From contig CM077833.1 in assembly GCA_039720395.1 (NCBI GenBank), positions 15,995,133 through 16,059,132 of the forward strand: a stretch of 64,000 bases of DNA. Reading direction: 5' to 3'. The first letter of the stretch is position 1, and each line of letters opens with the position of its first letter. Below are positions 25,401-35,847 of the stretch, one piece after another. The DNA comes from Liquidambar formosana (lineage: Eukaryota > Streptophyta > Magnoliopsida > Saxifragales > Altingiaceae). The translations under genes and the position numbers were made by a program. The notes under the pieces were generated by a model. It was given only the letters and a program-made list of their open reading frames with translations. It was not told the DNA's origin and searched no databases.

Positions 25401-28400
25401 GGGTTTCAATTACAACACCCGGATAAATACATTTTTGCACTCATCCTCATTTTACATCCCTTGTTTTAACATATAAGAACTGTAGATTGCATAGAGCTGA
25501 ATACTGCACTTTATTTAAATTTTAAGATAGCATGGGTTGACTTGAACTCGTTGCCACTTTGTTTAGGAAGTCCTTTGGGTGCCACTAGACCCACAGGCCA
25601 TTGACCTCATATGTCCTTTTTTATAGTTGTCTTCTTCAAAATGATTTCTAGCTGTATGGATGTTTTTTTCGTCAAGGATTCATGACTTAGGAGTATTCAG
25701 TGGTTAAAGTTGTCAATTATTATTATTATTATTATGGTAACTTAAATTTGTCAACTTTGACTTATATTTAACTTCAATGGTAATATTAAATGACATGCGT
25801 GATGCACGTGTGAGATCTTTAGACCCTGATACAATTTAAAATCAATTCTTTCTGGACCCATTTAGTCGTTCAGATGAGTATTAAACAATTACAGTGTATT
25901 TTACATAATTTTCAAGGCACAAATCTGTCATCTTGAATGGGACTATTTAAAAAAGCTAGAGTCAATCACCATAGTTGATGTTATATATCAATTTTAGAAA
26001 TTCATGAGTTGCCTCTGTCTTGAACTTTCACTCTCATTTGTGATAGTGGCCATCATTCTATTGAATTTTCCCATTTAAGATGATGGATTTGCGCGTTAAA
26101 TACTATGTAAAATACCCTATAATAGTTTAATTCTCATTTAGTTTCTACAATCTTCTTAGACCTCAAGGGGATCCTTTTTCTTCCGCAAAGATTATGTGGA
26201 CCACTTCGGTTCCTACAAAAGTGGCTTTCTTTTGTTGGTTGATGGGAAGTGACAAATGCTTAACTTTGAACAACCTTGTTGTGAGAGGACGGCCTATGTC
26301 AAATAGGTGCATTATGTGCAAGCAAGAGGCAGAAATGGTGGACCATCTTTTCATTCATTGCATGGTGGCTCGAAGTTTGGGGTTCATTGGTTCTTCCTTC
26401 TTCTACTTATGATCTTTTATCAGGATGGTGGATTAAAGTGGGGAGTAAGGAGGCAAAGGTTATTTGGAGACAGACTCCCCATGCCATTTTGTGGTGCATT
26501 TGGAGAGAGAGAAACTTTAGAACTTTTGAAGGGATTGAGAAGTCGACTATAGATATAAAATCTTCTTTTGTTGAGTCCTTTTACTTGTGGTACTCTAGTT
26601 ACCTTAATACCTGCAAAATTTCTTTTGTAAATTTCTTAGATTCCTTTAAGATTTAAAGGGGTCTTGATTAGTGCTTGTATATGTCTCATGTACCTAGGCT
26701 AAGCCTGTTTTGTTTATTAATACATATTTACTTCATCAAAATAAAAAATTCTCATTTAGATGACCAAACGGGCCTTAATTAAATTTATTAAATATTTTTA
26801 GATTCTCAAACAAATTAATGAGAGAGAGAGAGAGAGAATCAGTTCCTCATAACATGGGTATTGTTTAAGTACTAAATTTTATTTTGCCGTTAAGCTGAAA
26901 AACTTTATAACAATTAAAATTAAATTTATTTTTTTAATTAGGGTTGACATTTGTTGTGAGGCATGAAGCCCAACCCAAGTTAACTTGTATAAGTTTATCT
27001 TGAAGTATAGTTAAGTTGATTTTGATGTCAACATTATGTGTTAAATAATTTGGCAGCTTGTAAGAGAGCTGAGAAGTGGTCGTGCGTTCGATGGATGGTC
27101 TGAAGGTACTTTAAATTTTCCACCAACTTATAAGTATGAGTTTAATTCACAGAAGTACTACGGAGAGGATCCAAGGGTTGGGAGGCGCACTCCAGCATGG
27201 TATGCTCCTACAAGCTTTTGCTTATATTTTTTGGGTGAAATCTCCTCATCTTCTTAGCTTATGTTTATTCAGTTTTTGGTTCTTGTATCATCTTTTATAA
27301 ATGAATTTTTGTTAGTTCTTTTATCTGGTAATTGTTTAGGGTCTTCTGTTTGAATGAGCCCTCTGCATAATCTGTATTTACTGTTTTATAATTTTGGTTA
27401 TTTTCTTGGCCTACTTGTGTGTATATATGAGTCGTAGATTTATATGTTTTCTTGGTGGTTCATTAATGTGTCTTATTTTTCTTTGCTCTTTTGTCTATTT
27501 GGTAATCTTTATCTTTGTTCTGTGTTTACTGATTCAGGTTATTGATTGAGGAAAAAATTGTTGATAGTCTCATATTAAGGTTTCAAAAACCTATAGGTTT
27601 GACAGAGATATTGATCTTGATCTTGAAAAACAATGAACATTAGTAGCAACACATCTATAATATTATAGGAAGGGACGGGGTTTGGTCTCTTACCCAAATT
27701 TGAATTGCTAGAATGCCCATGGGCCGTGATAGTTATCCACAATTAAAGATCATAAGAGTCAAGTATTTTCAAACATTTCCAGTCAATATCTACACAATAA
27801 CCACCCTTCAAATATTTAATGGATAACTGAAGGAGATTGGTGTGGAGAAAGTGAGGTAAGGACTTTCGTGCACAGATGCATCCCATCGTGTCTTGTGGAA
27901 ATTGAAATGGAACTTTGAAAAGTGTTAATAGAGAAATGGTGCATACTTCAGATTCAATACCGTTGTTAAAATGTGTACTTGACTAATATATTGTGAGTAG
28001 GATGCATAAAGTGCATGTTGTTGAGCATATGAAGAACATAAGTTAATAACTTAATATAACAGAATTGAAACAATAAATTATTTTGTAAAAATGCAATAAC
28101 GCTGTGTTTGTGTGATGAATTTGGAAAACGCTTGGGATTTTTAAAATGATGAGATTTTCAAAGTTCATAATTCCTAAGTGGGATTTTTAAAAGTTAGAAT
28201 TATTAAATGGGATTTTGAAACTTTCTTGTTGAAAAGATGGAATTTGGCAAATTCTACCTATCTATATGGAATTTCTAAACAGAATTTGAACCCCCCCCCC
28301 CAAAAAAAAATAATAATAATAAAAACCCAAGCTGAAGTTCTAGGTTGAATTTCAGAAATTCTAAGTCGAGCTAGCCAAACAAGGGATTTGGTTCTAATAA

Positions 28401-30417
28401 TTTGAAATTTTCCATTTTAAACACAAGTACCACCTAGAAATTCCTACCGAAACACAGTGTCATTGATGGGAAATATGTAGTAATGATTTTATATTTTGAT
28501 ATTAGGATTAATTATCAAAAAATTAATATTTGTAAATGAACTCATATTATTAAATAATTAATCCTAATATCAAAATATAAAATCATTACTACATATTTCC
28601 CATCATTAATTATTTAACAATATTTAGTAGAATTAGTTATTTCCTTTTATTTTTTATTTCCATATTTTAGAGGACTTTCTATGTTTTAGTTTTTTTCCAT
28701 ATTTTTTGTTTGCTTCACCTATATAGGGCTTGGGTTGTAAGCCCTAGATTAGCCTTGGATGAATTGAAATTAATAATAAGTTTACCTCTATCCTCTCTCT
28801 TCTCTCTCTGCCTCCTTTTTCTCCTCCAACCTCCCCATACAGTAGGGTTTCTTATTTTTCTTCCTCCTTTCTCTTCTTTTCTCTCTTCTCCTCCCTTTCT
28901 CCCTTTCTCTCTCTATTTCTTCTATCTCTCTCCCCTGATTTTACTTCAGTAATATTCAAATAAAATTTTGGGTAAATATCTAAAATGTCCCTCAAAAAAA
29001 GAATTCTATCCAAAAAACTCATAAAGTAATTTTTCTATTAAAAAAACCCAAATAAAGTTATAGATCCAACTTCGTTTAAATTATACAAGCTTTTGGACCG
29101 ACATACCCTTTTTATAATGGTTTGTTTATTCGTTTTCTTTTGTCTTTTTTTTCCCCCCTTTTCTGTGATAAATGAAAAATAATCCATTTATTACATAAAC
29201 AAGATGGTAATACAAATTTTGAAAAATTATTTTTATATTTTAATAAAAAATGTAATAAGGGTATTCTGGTCAAGAAAATTCACCACTCAAACGGAGTTGA
29301 ATGGAAGTTAAGTTCTTGGGTTTTTTGGATATAGTTTAACCTTATTTGGGTTTTTTCAATAGGAAAATTATTTTATGGGGTTATTGGATATAATTCTTTT
29401 TATGAGGGAGATTTCGGATATTTACCCTAAAATTATATTTAGCACATTAGAAGTTTTATAAAAGAAGCTCAAGATTTCAGAATTCCTAGTTGGTTTACTA
29501 TCATAACTATTTTCACCTGGAGGAGCACCATAAGAGTGGTAAGACATTATACATATCAAAAGCCTGTCCATATCCGTAGGAGTGGTTAGACATTAAACAT
29601 ATCGTTTGATATTTATAGAAGTTTGTATAGCTGTGCACTTGTTTATTGTAATACTACATACTAAACATAGATCAATATCAACAAATATAAACAATAGATT
29701 ATCACATATATTGATAGAAATTAATAAACAAGAGGTTGATGAATTAACAGTTGATTATTAATAATATAATATTAACAAATCAAAATATTGTATTTGGTTT
29801 AATGGCAAAGGTCTGGTCAGTTTTTGGGTTATCTGGTCTGCTATCTGGCCCAGAGCTGACTTAGCCCCATTTTTCCCACCCTTGGGTACCTGAACATACT
29901 GCAATCATTGATCATGTATTGTTTAATTGATCCAAATATAATTTAAACTTATTCAAGCAATCAAATCAACATTAATGCCCCTAAAAGAGCGGTGGCCATT
30001 ATTTCAGGGAATTTTTTACCTAAAATCGTAACGACACCATCACTAACAGTTATAATAACCATTGTTACGGTCTTTCCTACCTAAGTATTTGCAGAAATAT
30101 GACCTTCCCACCTGGGTTATGCTTCCCCTTAAAAAGATTGAACAAGTCAAGCCCACTCATTTTGCATATAAATTTATTCAATATGAAATCCATTTTATAA
30201 TTGTACCAAATTACATGCATGCACATATATATGCTTTCAAATTACTGGAGAGAATAGATTTGCAAATTAGAGGTTAGTCATTACAAAACTCCAACAATCC
30301 CTTCTCCATTTTCTTTTCTTTTCTTTTCTTTTCTTTCATTATCACCATCACCATCATTATTAATATTTTTTAGAATGTCTCTTTGTATGGGTGAGAGGTT
30401 TGTCATGGAACCCACCG

Positions 30418-30455
<38 letters not shown>

Positions 30456-30967
30456 CGCGCGCGCGCGCGCGAAAAAATTGTTTATTTTTAACAAATAAAA
30501 AAGTGTGAGAAAGCAGATCGAGAAACTCAAGAGATACTTACATAGGGTCTGAGGAAAAAAAAAACAATTGGCACATCTTTGGCCAAAACCAAACATAAAT
30601 GATTAAAATGATGGTTAAGTATAACCATAATCCATTTAAAATAAAGTTCCCACCCTCGTATTGTGTACCTTTGATGATTGGCCACGTGTATTTCCCTACA
30701 ATTTGAATATAGGTTGCTTGTGTAAAATTTACTGTAACAAGCATTCATTTTTCCAGGTGTGACCGCATTCTTTCATATGGTATGGGAGTGAGACTATTGA
30801 ATTATAGGACGACTGAACTTAGGCTTTCTGATCATCGACCTGTAACTGCCACATATATGGTAGAGGTTGAGGTGTTTTCACCTAGGAAGCTACAGCGGGC
30901 CCTCACATTCACAGATGCAGAAATTAAAGATGAGGAAGTAGCAGATATGGGATTGATGTTGGAATGA
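13404..30967 (+). CDS. IP5P1: Type I inositol polyphosphate 5-phosphatase (IP5P1-like)
   Basis: Removes the 5-phosphate of soluble inositol phosphates such as Ins(1,4,5)P3, ending IP3 signalling. Coding exons: 13404-13433, 13791-13950, 15236-15308, 15442-15546, 15844-16714, 20903-21087, 22139-22247, 27057-27199, 30757-30967. All have GT-AG borders and one frame, giving about 628 aa. Seen: N-terminal ICC...[17 protein letters not shown]; catalytic-domain motifs GTWNVAG (92-98), [10 protein letters not shown] (125-134), [21 protein letters not shown] (from 432), WLGDLNYR (479-486), PAWCDRIL (from 557) and SDHRPV (583-588). An acidic, Ser-rich plant insert (about 160-360) splits the domain. The N-terminus and insert resemble Arabidopsis IP5P1 more than IP5P2. 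The start is the least certain part: exon 1 could instead join at 13,836, or translation could begin at the in-frame ATG at 13,770. Confidence 0.93.
13446..13502. repeat. Compound (CT)n(TG)n microsatellite in intron 1
   Basis: About 19 CT units run directly into about 9 TG units, a dozen bases after the first splice donor of the phosphatase gene. CT tracts near plant gene starts can influence expression; that is only an inference here. Confidence 0.85.
14353..14555. mobile_element. Tourist-like MITE in intron 2
   Basis: Starts GAGGTGCCTTTGGTTGCATGG; reading inward from the right end, GCTGTGTTTGGTTGCACAG. The arms also share a GGAATTGG / GAACTGG stretch. Borders are tta and ata, an imperfect 3-bp duplication. 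The interior is non-coding and short. Confidence 0.6.
18961..19092. mobile_element. Palindromic foldback element, copy 2
   Basis: The left end is TGTTCAAGTGCAGGATATCC and the right end, read inward, is TGATCAAGTGCGGGATATCC, a 17/20 or better inverted match. The arms continue with TTCGATCACAGTTGTCC against TACGATCACAACCATCC. Core CACATTCACGCATAGGCG corresponds to the core of the copy at 3,600-3,714. An (AT)n run follows directly. Confidence 0.7.
19360..19510 (-). mobile_element. 3' tail of a poly(A) retroposon (LINE-like)
   Basis: A T-run of about 27 bases at 19,371-19,397 followed by GATAATGATAAATTTATTC reads on the minus strand as a 3' end with ATTATC and a poly(A) tail. The adjacent minus-strand sequence (…GTACATGGGTCTTGGCCC…) resembles plant LINE 3' ends. 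No reverse-transcriptase motif remains and no target duplication was identified. Confidence 0.45.
22652..23227 (-). mobile_element. Tandem TRIM retroelement with three LTRs
   Basis: Three similar LTRs lie at 22,652-22,763, 22,870-22,981 and 23,101-23,227. Read on the minus strand they start TGTTGGGAAGTCCCAC (or TGTTGGAAAAATACC) and end TTAACA/TTCACA. Each internal segment (about 106 and 119 bp) begins with a primer-binding site like the initiator-Met tRNA site (TGATATCAAAGC, AGGTATCAAAGC) and ends with a purine tract (AAAGTGGGAG, GAGGGGGAG) next to the following LTR. The 5-bp flanks are ccttc and cctcc. There is no coding capacity, as expected of a TRIM. The arrangement LTR-internal-LTR-internal-LTR is a multimer. 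Confidence 0.8.
23493..25078 (-). mobile_element. Solo LTR of a gypsy-type retrotransposon
   Basis: A 1,586-bp block read on the minus strand begins TGTAATACCCGTATTTTAAA and ends GGGTCGTGACA, the end signature of several plant gypsy LTRs. It is flanked by a perfect 5-bp duplication, AATAT (23,488-23,492 and 25,079-25,083). Nothing resembling gag, pol, a primer-binding site or a second LTR adjoins it, so it is a solo LTR left by recombination. Open frames inside it are not conserved proteins. Confidence 0.85.
26142..26746 (+). mobile_element. 5'-truncated LINE with 13-bp target duplication
   Basis: The sequence encodes the zinc-binding C-terminal domain of LINE reverse transcriptases: [16 protein letters not shown], then [18 protein letters not shown] (the C..C...H...C finger), and after a frame shift near 26,390 [17 protein letters not shown] up to a stop at 26,656. 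It ends in an A-rich tail. AATTCTCATTTAG flanks it exactly at 26,129-26,141 and 26,747-26,759. Target-primed insertion with 5' truncation explains why only the last 0.6 kb is present. The frameshift shows it is inactive. Confidence 0.88.
28099..28460. mobile_element. MITE with 'ACRCTGTGTTT' ends
   Basis: Starts ACGCTGTGTTTGTGTG; reading inward from the right, ACACTGTGTTTCGGTAGG. The arms share further scattered homology (GGGATTTT, GGAATTTC). About 360 bp, AT-rich, with a C-run followed by A-run at 28,291. The end type suggests a Tourist/hAT-like MITE; no clear target duplication was seen. Confidence 0.5.
28464..28605. repeat. Perfect 52-bp inverted repeat (hairpin)
   Basis: Arm 28,464-28,515 (starting TGATGGGAAATATGTAG) is the exact reverse complement of 28,554-28,605 (ending CTACATATTTCCCATCA), with a 38-base AT-rich spacer. 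There are no mismatches over 52 bases. It lies directly next to the right end of the neighbouring MITE and at the left edge of an LTR-like block. Confidence 0.9.
28606..28949 (+). mobile_element. Copia LTR-like fragment
   Basis: TTTAGTAGAATTAGTTATTTCC, a TATA-like CTATATAGGGC, a 'gatgaattgaaattaataa' stretch and a long C/T-rich tail are typical of copia LTRs with U3, R and U5. The left part of the LTR is probably folded into the palindrome at 28,464-28,605. No internal domain or second LTR adjoins. Family assignment is by general resemblance only. Confidence 0.45.
28970..29427. mobile_element. Mutator-like MITE, copy 1
   Basis: Long inverted arms of about 100 bases: GGGTAAATATCTAAAATGTC on the left against GGGTAAATATCCGAAATCTC read inward from the right. 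Flanks taaaatttt and taaaattat give a 9-bp duplication with one mismatch, pointing to Mutator-like elements. Its arms are homologous to those of the element at 36,882-37,468. No open frame of note. Confidence 0.75.
30418..30471. repeat. Poly(C) plus (CG)n tract
   Basis: About 37 C in a row run into about 8 GC units within an intron. In an AT-rich genome this is unusual; run length may be affected by sequencing error. Confidence 0.75.
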
Positions 30968-31249
30968 GCTGCTTAAGATTGGCAGAGGTTAGTACTCGAT
31001 CTACCATAGTACCATTTTATGTAAATTGCATGAAATGGTTTGTTACAATAACCAATATTTTGTTCAAGGGTATATTCAAAATTTCAGATTGTTCATTCTT
31101 GGGAAACTTGGGACATCTGCGAGGGTTAAGAGAAAAAAAAAAAAAAAAAAAAAAAGAAGGCTGTTGCTTCTTCATGTTCACTGAGATCACAAAAGTGGTT
31201 GATTTTTCAGATTCTGAAACAGTTAAGAATTTTTCTTTCTTTTTTTTTT

Positions 31250-31280
<31 letters not shown>

Positions 31281-33412
31281 TGTGGGTGGATGGTTGGTTG
31301 TAATAATTGTTATCCTGGTGGCAAAGATTGCCCAGCTCAATCAGTTATTGAACCTGTGCATGTCTGTAAAATTCTCAAATAACATTGGCATTTATCATTT
31401 TTCACACTACAATTATCGAGGGATATTGTATTCTGCTAATACCTAACAATTTTTAGTAGCAGTTCATATCTGTTTGGACTCTAAATTTCTTTTCATTGTC
31501 CGGACAACACAGTTATGTTCTGCACGTAGGGCTATCCAATGATTATAAAATGCTAGGCTAGCCAACAGTAATAATAACACATACATGTGGGGTGGGCTTT
31601 TGCATAAATAATTGTTTCTTTCTTTTACTGTTATTTTTTCTAGTTTCATTAAGAAGCGTATCAGATTATATAATTATTGAACTAGGCCTTGAAGCCTATA
31701 ATATGATTCACATACGAATGGGACTTACTCCAGCATGCACCAATCTTCATAGTGTGACCTAATGAGTTATGCCTTGCCAGGCCTCGAATGCTTAGTCCTT
31801 TTCTGACCTCAAACCATGATCGGGCTTGCAATATAGGATGTTGAGCTAGATACTCATTGACAATGGCTGGGGTTGTTGATTTTTTACCCAACTCATTCAC
31901 TTGCCTTTCATTGGTTAGAATTGGATGTTTCAACCTTGGTTTCAAATGTTAGTTTAGGGTTCTCAACTAGAATTGGTAAAAGTTGAGTTCCCAAACCTCT
32001 CATGTTTTGTCCTAGTATATATACAGAATTTTGTGTCAATTACTTTGAGTATGGGTTAGAATTACACCTAGTGTTAAAGGAAAACCATTAGATCGCAGGC
32101 CCCTCTCATGTATGTCATCCTTTTCAAATCTTGCAGTGACAAGACATTCGTAGCTGTCCAGTCTGTATTATGTGATTCCAGGTGGGTGACGCCATGAAGA
32201 ACAAAAGGAGTGATAATTTGTTGTGTTGGACCAATGCTAGGATGTTTTTTATCCTTCCAACCCCAAAATTAAACCAGAAACATGAAGGGTGATTTGAGGA
32301 TCTTCGTATTGAATCTGTTTTATATTTCGATTTTAATTAATTTATGAAGTTCCAGATTGAGTGTTTGTTCTGTGGTCAACAAAGACATTTAGAGCCCACA
32401 CCGTGGACAGCCCTGTACTCCTGAATGGATTTAAATATCAAATTGTTTGTTCTTCAATTGCACACCTTTTTTTTTTCTTTTTTTTTTTTTCTTCCTTCTA
32501 TCACACTTGGTCTCAAAGATCTCTCCCTGAATGTAACTCTTGTTTCCTGATGCAGGATACATTTCGTAGGGAACATTAAGAGAGGTGACCTATGACAGAC
32601 TGGAAGAGGCTTTGGATGAGAGCTTCCACAAATGGAGGAAATTATAGATATTATTACTACTCGTTACATCCATTCATTTGATTCAACTGTTAGTGTTCAG
32701 ATCGATGTTGTATAGTGCTGTTAGTATGTATATGTGATGCGATAGCTGTAAAGGTTTTCAGTTTTTCACCAATAGTGTCCAAAGCAAATTGGCTTTACAG
32801 TATATGGGGTCATACATGTGTCAACTGTCAATGTATATAATATGACTTAATGTTCTTTAGCCGAAGAGACAGATTAATGTATTAGCAACTCTCACTGATT
32901 GCATGAAAAATGATTTTTGTAAATCCAAAGCATTGCATGTTTTTGGCAGACAGTCTACTGTGATTTTTTTGTTGTGTCCTCTTCGCCTTTCAAATTTCTG
33001 GATTCTTTTCTATTCCTGCATATAAATATATTAGATGGGTCTCTACTACAATGCTATCCTTGGAAGCAACTTTGCGGAAATGTTGGTTCTTTATGAAGGT
33101 TTTTAGTTAAAATATTTGTTGTGTGTGTGTAGAATTGCGGGTGGCCTGATCTATGTCTGAAGTTAAGGGCTATTTCCTCCTCCTCCTAGTGGTTCTGGTG
33201 CAGCTCTAACTCAGAAAATGGTTTCTGTTTAATTCTTTTAGGCCAATTGAACCTTACTAAGAATATATAATACTGATAAGAGTGGTAGGCGACCATGCAT
33301 ATTTATCATTTAATGATGCTTTTAAGCATCGTTAGTGAGGCATTGGCCATTAGCATGTCACTATATCAGCCATCACATATTTTGTTACATTTTTAATCAT
33401 TTACAATAAAGT
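30968..33412 (+). other. 3' untranslated region of the phosphatase gene, with probable introns
   Basis: After the stop, a donor GCAGAG|GTTAGT at 30,988 and acceptors TTGCAG at 32,132-32,137 and TGATGCAG ending at 32,555 suggest a spliced 3'UTR. A possible small exon is 32,138-32,181, which is followed by GTGGGT. An AATAAA at about 33,404 could be the poly(A) signal. The long A-run (31,133-31,155) and the T19-G21 run at 31,241-31,280 lie in the proposed intron. Inferred from splice consensus only. Confidence 0.4.
31241..31280. repeat. Poly(T)-poly(G) run
   Basis: About 19 T followed directly by about 21 G. It has no evident function and is prone to assembly error. Confidence 0.75.
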
Positions 33413-34730
33413 AGATGTGGTTCACATCAAATGAGACTTGTAAATTTTATGGATGGACCAATACCCTAACTGTGTGTTTGATTGCCAAATTTTTGGAACA
33501 GAACAGGGAAACTTGGAATCTAAATATTCTCACTTTAATCCTTTATTATAACAAAATTTCAAGTTTTCGTTTTGTTTTCCTTTGCCTTCTTGGCCATCAA
33601 CAGGGCAATGGTGGCAATAGCGTCTCCCCTGGTTGTGAGATGCCATTAAATCATCAATCCATTAATCCTCTTAATTCTCAAAAGCCATTAAAATCAGAAA
33701 ATGTATGAATAGCTTTGAGGGGAAGGTCATTAAGTGAAACAGAGGCACAGTTTGGTTGGAGTTTCTTAAATAAATAAATAAATAAATAACAGTTTGTTTT
33801 GTTTGTTTTGTTTTTTATTTTGCTTTTTAAGGCAAAAGCGATCAAAGTAAAAACATGTTTGGTAACTTTTTTATTTTCGCTTTTACATTTTACTCCACCA
33901 TACCTCAAAATCCTGTTTCATTGTTGTCATATTTATAATGTAAATCAATAAATGTGTTTTATATGACTATGCTAATTATAAGTTAACAACCTATAAAAGT
34001 AATTAACCTTGTGGGATAGACCAAGTGGTCCAAGGACCTCTTGCCAAGCAAGAGATTTTAGGTTTTATGCTCACTACTCCTCTTCAATTTCACTCCCATA
34101 GACTTTTCCCTATAATTACCTGAAGCATGCGGAGCGGAAGATTATATGTGCGGAACTTCCTAATATAAATACAAAAAAATAATAATAAATTATAAGAGTA
34201 ATAAAATGACCAAAATATACTGAGGTGTTATTTTCTTCTTCTTTATATATAAACAAAGAAAACCATTTTATTTCATTTAAAATAACATCATGGCCAATAG
34301 CCTACATCAAGGAGCAAAAGCAGCTGAGGCCAATAGGGGCCACTAGCCCCCCATTCCTCAAACAACTCCGTCTCAAGGGCATGTCTGGTTACTCCATGAG
34401 CCATGCCCATTACAATCCCTGCTTATATTCAAACAAGCAAGAATCAAAGGTTGGACTCTTCTCAAGGGACAAGGGCATGTCTGGTTACTCCATGAGTGGA
34501 ATGCATTGGTAATTTCCTATTCCCCAAATGGTTACCTCAACTTCTGTACTTGACTCTTCTTTTGAGGTAATCTTCTCACCTCTAAAGCATCTCCCTCTAT
34601 GATGATGTGGTTGTGTTAATGCAACTTACCATCAAAGCCTCTCAAGCTGTCATGAGTTGATCTTACTCATATATGTCATACATATGGGATTTCACATTAA
34701 CTGAATATTGGAAAACGTTTGATATATCAA

Positions 34731-34776
<46 letters not shown>

Positions 34777-35110
34777 TATAAATAAAATCATAATTTAACT
34801 CACTTTATAGATAACATAATTCTTAATCTTCAATTAATTTAAAATTCAACATGTATGATGTACATAAAAGAGAATGCATAATCCAATGGTTGAATTGACA
34901 AAATATTTACCCCTAACAAATATATATTAGGATAATGATCCATTAAGCACGTGTTGATATAACTTATATCAACACCTATATTGAGAGTTGTACTTTGTGC
35001 ATTAGTGGTATATGAAGTACATTGGACTAATGCAAGGGATATAACCCCTAATGCATGGTGCTGATATAACTTTATTAACACGTGTTGATGGAAACATAAC
35101 CGTATATATA
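33413..35110. other. Intergenic; possible SINE scrap and (AT)n
   Basis: GGGATAGACCAAGTGGTCC at about 34,014 followed by AGATTTTAGGTTTTATGCTC resembles a degenerate tRNA-derived SINE head. A direct repeat, GGGCATGTCTGGTTACTCCA, occurs at 34,378 and 34,470. An (AT)n tract fills 34,733-34,772. No gene was recognised. Confidence 0.4.
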
Positions 35111-35600
35111 TAATAAAAATAGTATAAGGGGAGAGATCTATTATTCTCATTATGTGGAAATTCTTTGAACAGGAATAGCAATCCGAAGAACACCTAAGTT
35201 AGGACGGGACACGTTGGTCTCTATGGCAGCCTAGCTAAGAAGCACGGATACGAATATGTGATACGAGTATGATACAATACAGATACGCGGACATAACAAA
35301 TTTTCAAAATTTAGGACATGACACGGCAAAGATACGACATTAATAGAATATTTATAATAAAAATAGTATAAAGGGAGAGATCTATTATTCTCATTATGTG
35401 GAAATTCTTTGAACAGGAATAGCAGTCCGAAGAACACCTAAGTTAGGATGGGACACGTTGGTCTCTATGGTAGCCTAGCTAAGAAGCACGGATACGAATA
35501 CGTGATAGGAGTATGATACAACACGAATACGCAAACACAACAAATCTTCAAAATTTAGGACATGACACCACAAGGATACGGCATTAATAGAATATTTATT
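35111..35600. repeat. 244-bp tandem duplication
   Basis: Two adjacent units (about 35,111-35,354 and 35,355-35,600) are about 90% alike. Shared landmarks are GGAGAGATCTATTATTCTC, GTGGAAATTCTTTGAACAGG, GACACGTTGGTCTCTATGG and TTAATAGAATATTTAT. The unit includes the AGAAGCACGGATACG sequence that also starts a terminal-repeat element. Confidence 0.85.
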
Positions 35601-35847
35601 TTTATACAAATAATTATAAAACATCACGTAACATCATACAAATCATTCAAAATGAATACCTTTGTATTGTTTTTATAAATCTAGTTGAGTTGTAAGTAGA
35701 AAATATATGACAAAAAGGAAAATAATGAACAATAAGAAGGGAAAAAAAGGCAAAGGGAGAAGTGTCGTGTCGGAGGAGTATCGGACAAGTGTTGTGTCTG
35801 GTACGTGTCTGACACGGCCACGCAGCCTTTGAGGAAGTGTCTGTGCT
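35485..35847. mobile_element. Terminal-inverted-repeat element ('GAAGCACGGA' ends)
   Basis: Starts GAAGCACGGATACGAATACG and ends AGTGTCTGTGCTTC; the inner part repeats RGACACG and GTGTCTG words on opposite strands. The end sequence matches a type widespread in plant genomes. No convincing target duplication. Its left arm is also contained in the preceding tandem unit. Confidence 0.45.

Larger units (their letters stand above)
22248..27056. other. Intron 7 of the phosphatase gene (4.8 kb)
   Basis: Donor CAG|GTAGGA, acceptor TTTGGCAG|CT. Over half of it is accounted for by three retroelements described separately: a tandem TRIM, a solo LTR and a truncated LINE. The remainder (25,084-26,128) shows only AT-rich sequence with small GAA and ATT repeats. 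Confidence 0.8.
27200..30756. other. Intron 8 of the phosphatase gene (3.6 kb)
   Basis: Donor CATG|GTATGC, acceptor TTTTTCCAG|GT. Elements sit nearly end to end from 28,099 to 29,436 (MITE, palindrome, LTR-like block, Mutator-like element). The stretch 29,437-30,417 shows only a short direct repeat (GAGTGGTAAGACATTA-type at 29,533 and 29,581) and TTTTC repeats at 30,310. Confidence 0.8.

Noticed and set aside
30964..31446. A 160-codon frame after the phosphatase stop
   Set aside because: It runs through poly(A), poly(T) and poly(G) runs in the 3'UTR intron; low-complexity artefact.
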